From an uncultured Opitutia bacterium (lineage in GTDB: Bacteria; Verrucomicrobiota; Verrucomicrobiia; Opitutales; Opitutaceae), in contig CAIRCN010000074.1 of NCBI GenBank assembly GCA_903877135.1, forward strand, positions 124,001-188,000: 64,000 nucleotides of DNA. The letters are read 5' to 3'. Of the stretch, positions 8,499-16,907 are shown in pieces. The translations under genes and the position numbers were made by a program. The notes beneath the pieces were generated by a model that had not been told where the DNA came from, ran no database searches, and was given only the letters and a program-made list of their open reading frames with translations. Each line of letters starts with the position of its first letter. The first letter of the stretch is position 1.

Positions 8499-9269
8499 TC
8501 AGGCGGCGGCGTGTTCGACGGAGCGCAGCAGGCGCGAGACGTCGGTGACGAGGCCGTGGTAGGCGCGCGAGAGGCGGGTCTCCTCGGTGCGCGGTTGGGG
8601 CAGATCGATCGGCACGACCGAGTGGACGCGGCCGGGATGGGGCGCGAGCACCACGATGCGGTCGGAAAGAAACACGGCCTCGGCGACGGAGTGCGTCACG
8701 AAAAACGCCGTCCACGCCTGCTGCGCGCGGATGGCGAGGAGTTCCTCGTTGAGGTGCTCGCGGGTCATCTCGTCGAGGGCGCCGAAAGGTTCGTCGAGCA
8801 AGAGAATTTTCGGGATGAGCGCGAGGGCGCGGGCGAGGGACACGCGCATTTTCTGGCCGCCGGAGAGCTGGCGTGGGTAGGCGTCGGCCCGGTCGCCGAG
8901 GCGGACGAGGTCGAGCACCTGCCGGCGCGTGGCGCGGCGCTCCGCTGCGGGGATGCCACGGAGCTGGAGGGCGAGTTCGACGTTGCGGCCTGCGGTGATC
9001 CAGGGGAGCAGCGTCGGCTCTTGAAACACGAAGGCGAGATCGGCCGCGGCGTCGTCGGGCGTGCGGCCGGCGACGCGGAGCGAGCCGCCGGAGAGCGGGC
9101 TGAGGCCGGCGATGAGGCGGAGGAGGGTGGATTTGCCGCAGCCGCTGGGGCCGATGAGGCTAAGGAACTCGCCGGGCTGCGCCGCAAACGAGAGCCGGTC
9201 GAGGACGAGCGGGCCGGCGCTGAAGCGCTTGGAGACGTCGCGGAGTTCTACGATGGGCGGCGGGGCCAT
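8499..9269 (-). CDS. ABC transporter ATP-binding protein (SsuB/TauB/ThiZ type)
   Basis: A 256-residue ATPase, first gene of the importer operon. Walker A is GPSGCGKST, the Q-loop is VFQEPTLLPW, the signature is LSGGQKMRVSLARAL, Walker B is [12 protein letters not shown], and the switch His lies in FFVTHSVAEA. The VFQEPTLLPWITAGRNVELAL form is typical of taurine/sulfonate/thiamine-precursor ATPases. It diverges from the UroD-like gene with 144 bases between starts. The substrate is undecided. Confidence 0.9.
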   Translation of the reverse strand: MAPPPIVELRDVSKRFSAGPLVLDRLSFAAQPGEFLSLIGPSGCGKSTLLRLIAGLSPLSGGSLRVAGRTPDDAAADLAFVFQEPTLLPWITAGRNVELALQLRGIPAAERRATRRQVLDLVRLGDRADAYPRQLSGGQKMRVSLARALALIPKILLLDEPFGALDEMTREHLNEELLAIRAQQAWTAFFVTHSVAEAVFLSDRIVVLAPHPGRVHSVVPIDLPQPRTEETRLSRAYHGLVTDVSRLLRSVEHAAA

Positions 9270-9306
9270 TAGCGCGCGAACTTACCTGCTACCGGTGCGA
9301 GCGCAA

Positions 9307-9331
9307 CCGCTCACTTTAATTTTGCGAGCGG
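9307..9331. promoter_or_regulatory. Inverted repeat in the divergent intergenic region
   Basis: CCGCTC (9307-9312) and GAGCGG (9326-9331) are separated by 13 bases, and the arms can be extended outwards with one bulge (GCAA against ATTGC). It is placed between the divergent ABC importer and the UroD-like gene. It could be an operator for both or a hairpin. It does not resemble a TPP riboswitch. Confidence 0.3.
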
Positions 9332-9413
9332 ATTGCCGAAGGAATGGACATTCTGCCGCCGGGGAACAGGCTGCGATGCGCGTGGCCTGCACGGGCCAGA
9401 CACGCACACAGCC

Positions 9414-10553
9414 ATGCCCAAACCCTCCATGACCGGACGTGAACGCATTCTGGCAGCTATCCGCCACGAGGAACCCGACTGCGTGCCCATTGCGCCGCGC
9501 GTCTGGGCCTGGCTGATGGCAGAGCACGGCTCGCAGGATCTGGCCACGCACCTGCGCGTGTTTCCCGACCTGGACCAAATGTTTCCCGTCGAGGATGGCA
9601 CCTTCAACACACTGGACGTCTATCCCGACACCTATGCGCTGCCCGGGGTCAGGGTGGAGCAGCGCAAATATCGCGAGGGCGATTTCATCGCGGTTGAGCG
9701 CACCTTTCATACGCCTGCGGGCCGGCTGTCCGACCGCATTTTGATTCCGCCTGACGGACGGGAGTTCGGGGTGACGCCCAATCCAGTCCGGACGGAGCAT
9801 CTCGTGAAGGGCCCCGAAGATCTCGCCGCGCTCCGCTACGTGTTGGCCCCGATCAACACCAATTTAGATTTTCTGGTGCCGCTTCACCGCGAACTGGGCG
9901 CGCGCGGTGTGCTGATGGTGGTTGTTCGCTGCGCGCTCGATCACAATGCTGGCCACGCCCGGGACATGGCGGACCTGATGGTGGATTTTTACGACAACCG
10001 TCTGTTCTTCGATGAGTTGATCGACATTTTCCACCAACGTTCGATAGCGCAAATCAGAGCGGCCCTGGAGGGTGGGGCGGAGTTCATCTTCGGCACGTGG
10101 TATTTCACGTCGTTGTCGGCCGGCTGGTCGCCGGCGATCTTTGCCGAGGTGTTTGCGCCGCTCATTCGCGAGCAGGTCGAGCTCACTCACCGTTACGGTG
10201 CGCTCTACGATTACTATGACGACGGGCGGCTGGCGGGTTCGATGGAACTGATCGCCGCCACCGGTGTGGACGTGCTGGAGACCTGCACGCCGCCACCCAC
10301 AGGCGATTTCGACCTCGCCCACGCCAAGCGGACCATAGGTCACAAAACCACGCTGAAGGGCTACATCGACCTCCTGCACGTGGTGCAGAACGGCACGCCC
10401 GCGACGATCGAGGAGGCGGTGCGGGCGGCCATGGAAACCGCCAAGCCCGGCGGCGGCTTCATCATCGGCAGCTCCGACAGTTTCCGCGAGGGCACGCCAC
10501 AGGCCAACCTCGATGCCTACTTTGCCGCTTGCAAACGGCACGGTCGCTATTGA
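9414..10553 (+). CDS. Uroporphyrinogen decarboxylase (URO-D)-like protein, not HemE
   Basis: A 379-residue protein from ATG 9414 (ATG 9429 is an alternative). The N-terminus MTGRERILAAIRHEEPDCVPI and the C-terminal FIIGSSDSFREGTPQANLDAYF are typical of the broad URO-D/MtaA superfamily, not of true HemE. The middle contains an aromatic GTWYFTSLSAGWSP segment and DYYDDGRLAGSMELIAATGVDVLE. Relatives include corrinoid methyltransferases and proteins of unknown substrate. It is divergent from the ABC importer, suggesting linked regulation but not proving a linked function. Confidence 0.75.
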   Translation: MPKPSMTGRERILAAIRHEEPDCVPIAPRVWAWLMAEHGSQDLATHLRVFPDLDQMFPVEDGTFNTLDVYPDTYALPGVRVEQRKYREGDFIAVERTFHTPAGRLSDRILIPPDGREFGVTPNPVRTEHLVKGPEDLAALRYVLAPINTNLDFLVPLHRELGARGVLMVVVRCALDHNAGHARDMADLMVDFYDNRLFFDELIDIFHQRSIAQIRAALEGGAEFIFGTWYFTSLSAGWSPAIFAEVFAPLIREQVELTHRYGALYDYYDDGRLAGSMELIAATGVDVLETCTPPPTGDFDLAHAKRTIGHKTTLKGYIDLLHVVQNGTPATIEEAVRAAMETAKPGGGFIIGSSDSFREGTPQANLDAYFAACKRHGRY

Positions 10554-10635
10554 TGCGGAAAGCCCAACGCAGTCGATTATCCTGCGCGGGCCTGCTGTGC
10601 GGATCGTCCGCGCTGGAAATTTCCGTTCAAATTGA

Positions 10636-11247
10636 TCACGGTTTCGGGGCGAGGTGGCCGGCATCGACGGCGGTCTGCACCATCTTGACGACATATTCCC
10701 AGAGGGGCCGGCAGCCCTCGGCGACCGCGGCGTTGCGGGCGAGGACGCGGTCTTGTGTCACGCCGTGGCGCCGCCAGGCCGCGCCTTCGGTGTGGCAGTT
10801 CAACAGCATCGGCTGAAACCGATCCGCGGCCAGGGCGAACCTGGCCTCGGGCGTCTGTTGGGCCTCAAACTCGTCCCACAGCGCACGGAACTCGCGCGTC
10901 TGGTCGGGTGGTAGCAGGCCGAAGATGCGGTCGGCGGCGAGCGCCTCGCGGGCGTGCTGGTCGGCCATGCGCGCGGCGTCATAGGCGAAGGTGTCGCCGG
11001 CGTCGATTTCGACAAGGTCGTGGAGGATGAGCATCTTCAGGACGCGAAGGACGTCGAGCTGTTGGAAGTTGGCGTGCTCGGCGAGGACGATGACGCAGAG
11101 GCAAAGGTGCCAGGAGTGCTCGGCGTCGTTTTCGGCGCGGCGGCTTTGGGTGTTGATGGTCTGGCGGAATATTTCCTTCAACTTGTCCACTTCGAGGATG
11201 AACTGGACCTGACGGGCGAGGCGGTCGGCGGCGGTGAGGGAATCCAT
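10636..11247 (-). CDS. HD-domain phosphohydrolase (YfbR-like 5'-deoxynucleotidase family)
   Basis: A 203-residue cytosolic protein of the HD_3 family. RRAENDAEHSWHLCLC supplies the first His pair, MLILHDLVEIDAGDTFAYD the central HD pair and downstream acidic residues, and AADRFQPMLLN the terminal Asp. These metal ligands match YfbR-type enzymes, which dephosphorylate deoxynucleoside monophosphates. The gene is convergent with the UroD-like gene and divergent from serA, so it appears to be a single transcript. Confidence 0.85.
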   Translation of the reverse strand: MDSLTAADRLARQVQFILEVDKLKEIFRQTINTQSRRAENDAEHSWHLCLCVIVLAEHANFQQLDVLRVLKMLILHDLVEIDAGDTFAYDAARMADQHAREALAADRIFGLLPPDQTREFRALWDEFEAQQTPEARFALAADRFQPMLLNCHTEGAAWRRHGVTQDRVLARNAAVAEGCRPLWEYVVKMVQTAVDAGHLAPKP

Positions 11248-11348
11248 ACCCGAAGAAAACGGGTGGCGTGGCGCATGGCAATCCGCGCCGCGCGCCCGTC
11301 ATAACCCGCACGTTTTCCTTGCTAGGCGGAGACGGCGAGATTTCCCTC

Positions 11349-11365
11349 GGAGGCATTTTGCCTCC
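11349..11365 (+). promoter_or_regulatory. Hairpin that would sequester the serA ribosome binding site
   Basis: GGAGGC (11349-11354), loop ATTTT, GCCTCC (11360-11365) form a perfect 6-bp stem ending at the base before the serA ATG. The left arm contains GGAGG, the best Shine-Dalgarno match, 12 bases from the start. The pairing would hide it. Confidence 0.5.
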
Positions 11366-12955
11366 ATGAAAGTCCTCGTCGCCGATAAAATCTCACCCAA
11401 GGGCGTCGCCCACCTGCGCCAGCAGCCGGGTTTCGAGGTCGTGGAGGCCTATGGCTCTTCGCCGGCCAGGATGCTAGAACTGGTCCGCGAGGTCCACGCC
11501 ATCGCCGTGCGTTCGGAGACGAAGATCACCGCCGAGGTGTTTGCTGCCGCGCCGCTACTCAAGGTCGTGGGCCGCGCCGGGGTGGGGGTGGATAATGTCG
11601 ATGTCGAGGCCGCCACCGAGCGCGGGGTGATCGTGATGAACACGCCCTCGGGGAACACCGTCGCCACTGCCGAGCTGACGTTTACGCATTTGCTCTGCGG
11701 CGCGCGCCCTGTGGCCCAGGCTGCCGCGTCGATGCGCGCCGGGGAGTGGAACCGGAAGCACTTCTCCGGCATCGAACTGTTTCGGAAAACCCTCGGCATC
11801 GTCGGGCTCGGCCGGATCGGCTCGGAGGTCGCGAAGCGCGCGCAGGCGTTCGGCATGCGCGTGGTCGCCTACGATCCCTATCTCGCCCTGAGCCGGGCCA
11901 AGGCCATGCAGATCGAGGCGCTGACGCTTGACGAACTGTTGGCCCAGTCCGACTACATCACTGTGCACATGCCGCTGACCGATGGCACGCGCTACATGAT
12001 CGACGAGGCGGCGTTCGCGAAGTGCAAGAAGGGCCTGCGCATCTTCAACTGCGCCCGCGGCGGCATCATCAAGGAGGCCGCGCTGCTCGCCGCGCTTAAT
12101 TCCGGTCAGGTCGCCGCCGCCGGGCTCGATGTGTTCGAGGACGAGCCGCTGGCGGCCGAGAGCGAATTTCGCCGGCTGCCGAACGTCGTGCTCACACCCC
12201 ACCTCGGCGCCTCGACCGCCGAGGCGCAGGAGACGGTCGGCCTCGAGGTCGCCGAGCAGATCGTGGAGGTGCTCAGCGGGGGCGTGATCCGTAACGCCGT
12301 CAACATGCCCTCGATCGACGCCGCCGCGCTCAAGATTCTCGGGCCCTACCTCGACCTCGGCACCCGGCTCGGCACGCTCGTCCAGCAGATCGCCCCGGCG
12401 CAAATCGCTACGCTCCGCATCACCTATTGGGGCAAGATCGTCGATCTCGACGCCAACTCGGTCACACGCGCCATTCAGCGCGGCTGGCTGCGCCGCATCA
12501 GCGGCGAGGGCGTTAATTTCGTTAACGCGCCCGTGCTGCTGGAGCGGCTCGGCGTGAAGCTCGAGGTCACCAAGTCCACCGACGAGGTGGACTACACCGA
12601 GCTGATCTCCGTCGAGGCCGTCGCGGCGGACGGCAGCGTGCACTCCGCCGAGGGCACGCTTATGGGCAAGGCGGCCAAGCCCCGGATCGTCGAGCTCAAC
12701 AGGCGCGAGGTTGAGGCCGAGGCCGCGGGCAAACTCCTAATGATCGAGAACCACGATGAGCCCGGCATGATCGGCTACGTCGGCACGCTTCTCGGTCGCG
12801 ACGGCGTGAACATCGCCAACATGTCCCTCAGCCGCCAACAGCCCGGCGAGACGGCGTTGATGGTGATCAACCTCGACAGCGAGCCGAGCGAGACGGTGCG
12901 GCGCGAATTAAAGTCGCACCGCGCTATCAAGCTGGCGAAGTTCGTGCAACTCTAG
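11366..12955 (+). CDS. serA: D-3-phosphoglycerate dehydrogenase
   Basis: A 529-residue enzyme of the long (type I) SerA class, catalysing the first step of serine synthesis. It shows the catalytic N-domain (VGRAGVGVDNVDVEAATERG), the NAD-binding loop GIVGLGRIGSEVAKRAQAFG, NCARGGIIKE and the His-containing LTPHLGASTAEAQ. An ASB domain (VNMPSIDAAALKILGPYLDLG) and a C-terminal ACT domain (MIENHDEPGMIGYVGTLLG) follow. ATG 11366 is chosen over an upstream frame start because homology begins at MKVLVADKIS. It is the first gene of an amino-acid cluster; hom starts 5 bases after its stop. Confidence 0.96.
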   Translation: MKVLVADKISPKGVAHLRQQPGFEVVEAYGSSPARMLELVREVHAIAVRSETKITAEVFAAAPLLKVVGRAGVGVDNVDVEAATERGVIVMNTPSGNTVATAELTFTHLLCGARPVAQAAASMRAGEWNRKHFSGIELFRKTLGIVGLGRIGSEVAKRAQAFGMRVVAYDPYLALSRAKAMQIEALTLDELLAQSDYITVHMPLTDGTRYMIDEAAFAKCKKGLRIFNCARGGIIKEAALLAALNSGQVAAAGLDVFEDEPLAAESEFRRLPNVVLTPHLGASTAEAQETVGLEVAEQIVEVLSGGVIRNAVNMPSIDAAALKILGPYLDLGTRLGTLVQQIAPAQIATLRITYWGKIVDLDANSVTRAIQRGWLRRISGEGVNFVNAPVLLERLGVKLEVTKSTDEVDYTELISVEAVAADGSVHSAEGTLMGKAAKPRIVELNRREVEAEAAGKLLMIENHDEPGMIGYVGTLLGRDGVNIANMSLSRQQPGETALMVINLDSEPSETVRRELKSHRAIKLAKFVQL

Positions 12956-12960
12956 CCTGC

Positions 12961-14292
12961 ATGAGCGCACCCAACGTCATTCGCATCGGTCTCTGCGGTC
13001 TCGGCACCGTCGGCCAGGGCGTGTGGAAACACATCGACCGGGCGCGGCACGAACTCGAATCGCGCCTCGGCGTGCGGCTCGAACTCGCCGTCGCCGCGGT
13101 GCGCGACACCAGCAAGCAGCGCACCGTCCGCATTCCGGCCGCGAAGCTCACCGACGACCCCATCGCCGTCGCCTCCGATCCCTCGATCGACATTGTGTGT
13201 GAACTGATCGGCGGGACCGACGTGGCGCGCGACGTCACGCTTACCGCGCTCGCGCTGGGCAAGATTGTCGTCTCGGCGAACAAGGCGCTCATCTGCAAGC
13301 ACGGCGCGGAGATTTTTGAGATGGCGCGGCGCCACGGCGGGCATTTTCTCTTCGAGGCGAGTGTGGCGGGTGGCATCCCCATCATCAAGGCGCTGCGCGA
13401 GGGCCTCGTGGCGAACCGCTTTCCGCTCATCTACGGCATCCTTAACGGCACCTGCAATTACATCCTAACCCAGATGGAGGATCTGGATGTGCCCTACGCC
13501 ACGGTGCTCGGCGACGCGAAGCGGCTCGGCTACGCCGAGGCGGACGAGTCGCTCGACGTGCACGGCTGGGACACCGCGCACAAGGCCGCTGTCCTCACCT
13601 ATTTGGCCCACGGCGTCTGGGTGCCGACCGACCGGATGGTGGTCGAGGGCATCGACCGGCTCACACCCGCCGACTTCCAGCACGCGGCGACGTTCGGCTA
13701 CGGCATCAAGCTCCTCGCGATTATCTCCCGCGATTTTGCGAAGAACGAGCTGAGCGTGCGCGTGCATCCCACGCTGCTGCCCGAGAGCCATGTCGTCGCC
13801 AAGGTCAGCGGCGTCTTCAACGCCGTCTCGATCAAGGGCGACGTGGTCGGCACCACCCTCTACATTGGTCGCGGCGCCGGGCAGGACGCCACCTCGAGCG
13901 CGGTCATCAGCGACATCGTCGATGCGGTTTCGATTCTGAAGAACGACCGTCGCGCCTTCATCACCGCGCGCAAGGAACCGGCCGCGGCCGTCTCGTCCAC
14001 ACCCTGCCGGCTTGCTCCGCCGGAGCGCATCCACGGCCGCTACTATATCCGCCTCACCGTCAAGGACCGGCCCGGCGTGCTCGCCCGGGTGGCCACTGTG
14101 ATGGCCGACCAGCGTGTGAGCATCGCGAGCGTGATCCAGAACCGCGCCGAGCGCCCCGACGCCGCGTCGCTCGTGCTCACCACCCATGACAGCAACGAAC
14201 GCGCCATTCAGGCCACGCTGACGCGGCTCGCGCGGCTCGCCAGTGTGCTGGAACCACCGCTGCTCCTGCGCATCGGTGATTTTCCCGAATAA
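12961..14292 (+). CDS. hom: Homoserine dehydrogenase
   Basis: A 443-residue enzyme reducing aspartate semialdehyde to homoserine. The NAD(P) motif GLCGLGTVGQGVWKHI is at the N-terminus, VCELIGGTDVARD and SANKALICKHG follow, and the catalytic stretch FEASVAGGIPIIKALREGL plus GILNGTCNYILTQM is diagnostic. A C-terminal ACT domain (YYIRLTVKDRPGVLARVATVM) gives likely threonine feedback control. It sits between serA and lysC with gaps of only 5 and 6 bases. Confidence 0.96.
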   Translation: MSAPNVIRIGLCGLGTVGQGVWKHIDRARHELESRLGVRLELAVAAVRDTSKQRTVRIPAAKLTDDPIAVASDPSIDIVCELIGGTDVARDVTLTALALGKIVVSANKALICKHGAEIFEMARRHGGHFLFEASVAGGIPIIKALREGLVANRFPLIYGILNGTCNYILTQMEDLDVPYATVLGDAKRLGYAEADESLDVHGWDTAHKAAVLTYLAHGVWVPTDRMVVEGIDRLTPADFQHAATFGYGIKLLAIISRDFAKNELSVRVHPTLLPESHVVAKVSGVFNAVSIKGDVVGTTLYIGRGAGQDATSSAVISDIVDAVSILKNDRRAFITARKEPAAAVSSTPCRLAPPERIHGRYYIRLTVKDRPGVLARVATVMADQRVSIASVIQNRAERPDAASLVLTTHDSNERAIQATLTRLARLASVLEPPLLLRIGDFPE

Positions 14293-14298
14293 TTCACC

Positions 14299-15516
14299 AT
14301 GGCACGCATCGTCCAAAAATACGGCGGCACCTCCGTGGGTGACGTGGAGCGCATCAAAAAAGTCGCGGAACGGATCAAGGCAATCCGCGATGAAGGCAAT
14401 GAACTCGTCGTGGTCGTGTCGGCCCGCGCCGGCGTGACCAACGAACTTATCGCCCGCGCCAAATCGGTTTGCGAAAATCCCAGTGAGCGGGAACTCGATC
14501 AACTCCTCTCCATCGGCGAACAGGAGACGATCGCGCTCACGGCGATGGCCTTGCAAGGGGTCGGCGTGGCGGCCGTCAGTTACACCGGTGCCCAGGCCGG
14601 CATCGTCACCGACCGGTCGCACACGAAGGCCCGAATCCACACAATCGACCCCAAGTCGATCAACCGCGATTTGAAGGCGGGTAAAGTGGTTATCGTCGCC
14701 GGCTTTCAGGGCATCAACGACGAAGGACAGACTACCACACTCGGCCGTGGCGGCTCCGACCTCACGGCCATCGCCCTCGCCGCGGCGCTGAAGGCCGACA
14801 AGTGCGAAATTTACACCGACGTCGATGGCGTTTACACTGCCGACCCGCGCGTCGTTAAGACGGCGAAAAAACTCGATGAGATTAGCTACGACGAGATGCT
14901 CGAGCTCGCCTCGTCTGGCTCGAAGGTCATGCAGTCACGCTCGGTCGAGTTCGCCAAGAAATATGGCGTCGTGTTCGAAGTCCGCTCAAGTTTCAACCAC
15001 AACCCAGGAACCATCGTGAAAGAAGAAGTCGCCTATATGGAACGCGTCGTTGTCCGCGGTGTCGCCGTCGATAAGGATCAGGCCAAGGTCATCGTCAGTA
15101 ACATTGTCGACAAGCCCGGCTCGGCGGCGAAAGTTTTCCGCTGCCTGGCCGACGCCAACATCATCGTCGACATGATCGTGCAGAACGTTGGCCGTCACGG
15201 AGTCGCGAACCTCACCTTCACCGTGCCGCAGACCGACACGCACAAGGCGGTTAAGGCGCTCGAGCCGGCGCTCGCCACCATCGGTGGCGGGCAGGTGGCC
15301 GTGCATGAGCACATCGCCAAACTCTCGGTGGTTGGGGTGGGCATGAAGACGCACTCGGGCGTCGCTGCCACGCTGTTCCAGACGCTCGCCGACGCCGGTA
15401 TCAACATCGAGTTGATCAGCACGTCGGAAATAAAAATTTCGATCGTCATCGACCAGGATCGCGCTGACGAGGCTGCGCGCCTCGCGCATGCAGCGTTCGG
15501 GCTGGAGAATCTCTGA
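14299..15516 (+). CDS. lysC: Aspartate kinase
   Basis: A 405-residue monofunctional aspartokinase. It starts MARIVQKYGGTSVGD, the family substrate motif, and continues with SIGEQETIALTAMAL, GFQGINDEGQTTTLGRGGSDLTA and EIYTDVDGVYTADPRVV. Two ACT domains occupy about residues 265-405 (KVIVSNIVDKPGSAAKVF; KLSVVGVGMKTHSGVAATLF, then ISTSEIKISIVID). This single-chain form is typically inhibited by lysine plus threonine. It is the committed step for the cluster, directly between hom and thrC. Confidence 0.96.
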   Translation: MARIVQKYGGTSVGDVERIKKVAERIKAIRDEGNELVVVVSARAGVTNELIARAKSVCENPSERELDQLLSIGEQETIALTAMALQGVGVAAVSYTGAQAGIVTDRSHTKARIHTIDPKSINRDLKAGKVVIVAGFQGINDEGQTTTLGRGGSDLTAIALAAALKADKCEIYTDVDGVYTADPRVVKTAKKLDEISYDEMLELASSGSKVMQSRSVEFAKKYGVVFEVRSSFNHNPGTIVKEEVAYMERVVVRGVAVDKDQAKVIVSNIVDKPGSAAKVFRCLADANIIVDMIVQNVGRHGVANLTFTVPQTDTHKAVKALEPALATIGGGQVAVHEHIAKLSVVGVGMKTHSGVAATLFQTLADAGINIELISTSEIKISIVIDQDRADEAARLAHAAFGLENL

Positions 15517-15542
15517 GTCCGCATCGGCGGCCGGTCGCCACG

Positions 15543-16901
15543 ATGCGCTACATCTCCACCCGCGGTCAGACCGCGCCGCTCGGTTTTTCCGACGCGGTGG
15601 CGACGGGGCTCGCGCCCGACGGCGGGCTGTTTCTGCCGGAGACGCTGCCGGATTTCTCCAGCGAACTCAGGCGCTTCGCGGGGCTCGGCTACGTGGAACT
15701 GTGCTTCGAGTTTTTGCGCGTTTTCGCCACTGACATTCCGGCGGAAACGCTCCGCAGCATCGTCGCTGCCTCCTACGCTGGTTTCCCGCAGGCCGACATC
15801 GCGCCGCTGCGCCGGCTCGGCCCGCGGCTGCTGGTGCTGGAGCTGTTTCATGGCCCGACGCTCGCGTTCAAGGACTTCGCCCTCCAACTACTCGGCAACC
15901 TCTACGCGCACCAGTGCCGCGAGCGCCGCGAGACGATCAACGTCCTCGGCGCGACCTCCGGTGACACTGGCGCGGCGGCGATCCACGGGCTCCTCGGCAA
16001 GCCCGGCACGGGCATCTTCATCCTTTATCCCGACGGCCGTGTGTCACCGCTCCAAGAGCGGCAGATGGCATGCACGGGCGCGGTCAACGTGTTCGCGCTG
16101 GCGATCGGCGGCACGTTCGACGAAGCGCAGGCGGCGCTGAAGGAGATTTTTGGGGACCAGGAGTTTCGCACCCGGCACCGGCTCTCCGCCGTCAACTCGA
16201 TCAACCTCGTGCGGGTGCTGGCGCAGTGTGTCTATTACCTGCACGCTTGGCTGCGGCTGTCTGCGGCCGAGCAGAGCGAGGTGGAGTTCGTCGTTCCGAC
16301 GGGAAATTTCGGCAACGTCCTCGCCGGATGGCTGCTCCAGCAAATGGGCGTGCCGATCCGCGGCTTCAAGGTGGCGACGAACCAGAACGACATCCTCTAC
16401 CGCCTGTTGACGACTGGCGAATACCGGGTCTGCGCGGTGCAGCCGAGCCTCGCGCCGTCGATGGACATCCAGGTGGCGTCGAACTTCGAGCGGTTCCTCT
16501 ATTACAGCCTCGGCCGCGATCCGGCTCGTGTCCGTGCGGCGATGGAAGCCTTCAAGGCGACCGGGGTCTGCGTGTTTCCGGATTTCGACCGCAACGCGTT
16601 TTCGGCCTCACGTTGCACGGACGCGGAGATTCTGGCGATCATCGGCCGCGTTTACCGCGAGCATGGTTACGTCGTCGATCCGCACACGGCCTGTGCCTTC
16701 AAGGCGCTCGATCCTGACCGCGTCAGCGTCGTCCTTGCCACGGCCAGTCCGGCGAAGTTCCCCGAGACCATCCGCGCCGCCACCGACCTCGAGCCGACCG
16801 ACCCGAGCCTCGAGGCGCTGAAGGGGCGCCCGGTCGTGAAGCACAAAATAAAGGCTGACGCCGCGGCGATCCGCGCCTTCATCGAAGCACACTCGGTCTG
16901 A
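15543..16901 (+). CDS. thrC: Threonine synthase
   Basis: A 452-residue PLP enzyme converting O-phosphohomoserine to threonine. It begins MRYISTRGQTAPLGFSDAV, the N-terminal motif of the yeast/proteobacterial type. The PLP lysine is in HGPTLAFKDFALQLLGNL, and GATSGDTGAAAIHGL and FVVPTGNFGNVLAGW bind the cofactor phosphate. The length fits this class. It follows lysC by 26 bases and ends 6 bases before the cimA ATG. Confidence 0.95.
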   Translation: MRYISTRGQTAPLGFSDAVATGLAPDGGLFLPETLPDFSSELRRFAGLGYVELCFEFLRVFATDIPAETLRSIVAASYAGFPQADIAPLRRLGPRLLVLELFHGPTLAFKDFALQLLGNLYAHQCRERRETINVLGATSGDTGAAAIHGLLGKPGTGIFILYPDGRVSPLQERQMACTGAVNVFALAIGGTFDEAQAALKEIFGDQEFRTRHRLSAVNSINLVRVLAQCVYYLHAWLRLSAAEQSEVEFVVPTGNFGNVLAGWLLQQMGVPIRGFKVATNQNDILYRLLTTGEYRVCAVQPSLAPSMDIQVASNFERFLYYSLGRDPARVRAAMEAFKATGVCVFPDFDRNAFSASRCTDAEILAIIGRVYREHGYVVDPHTACAFKALDPDRVSVVLATASPAKFPETIRAATDLEPTDPSLEALKGRPVVKHKIKADAAAIRAFIEAHSV

Positions 16902-16907
16902 TTGCCT

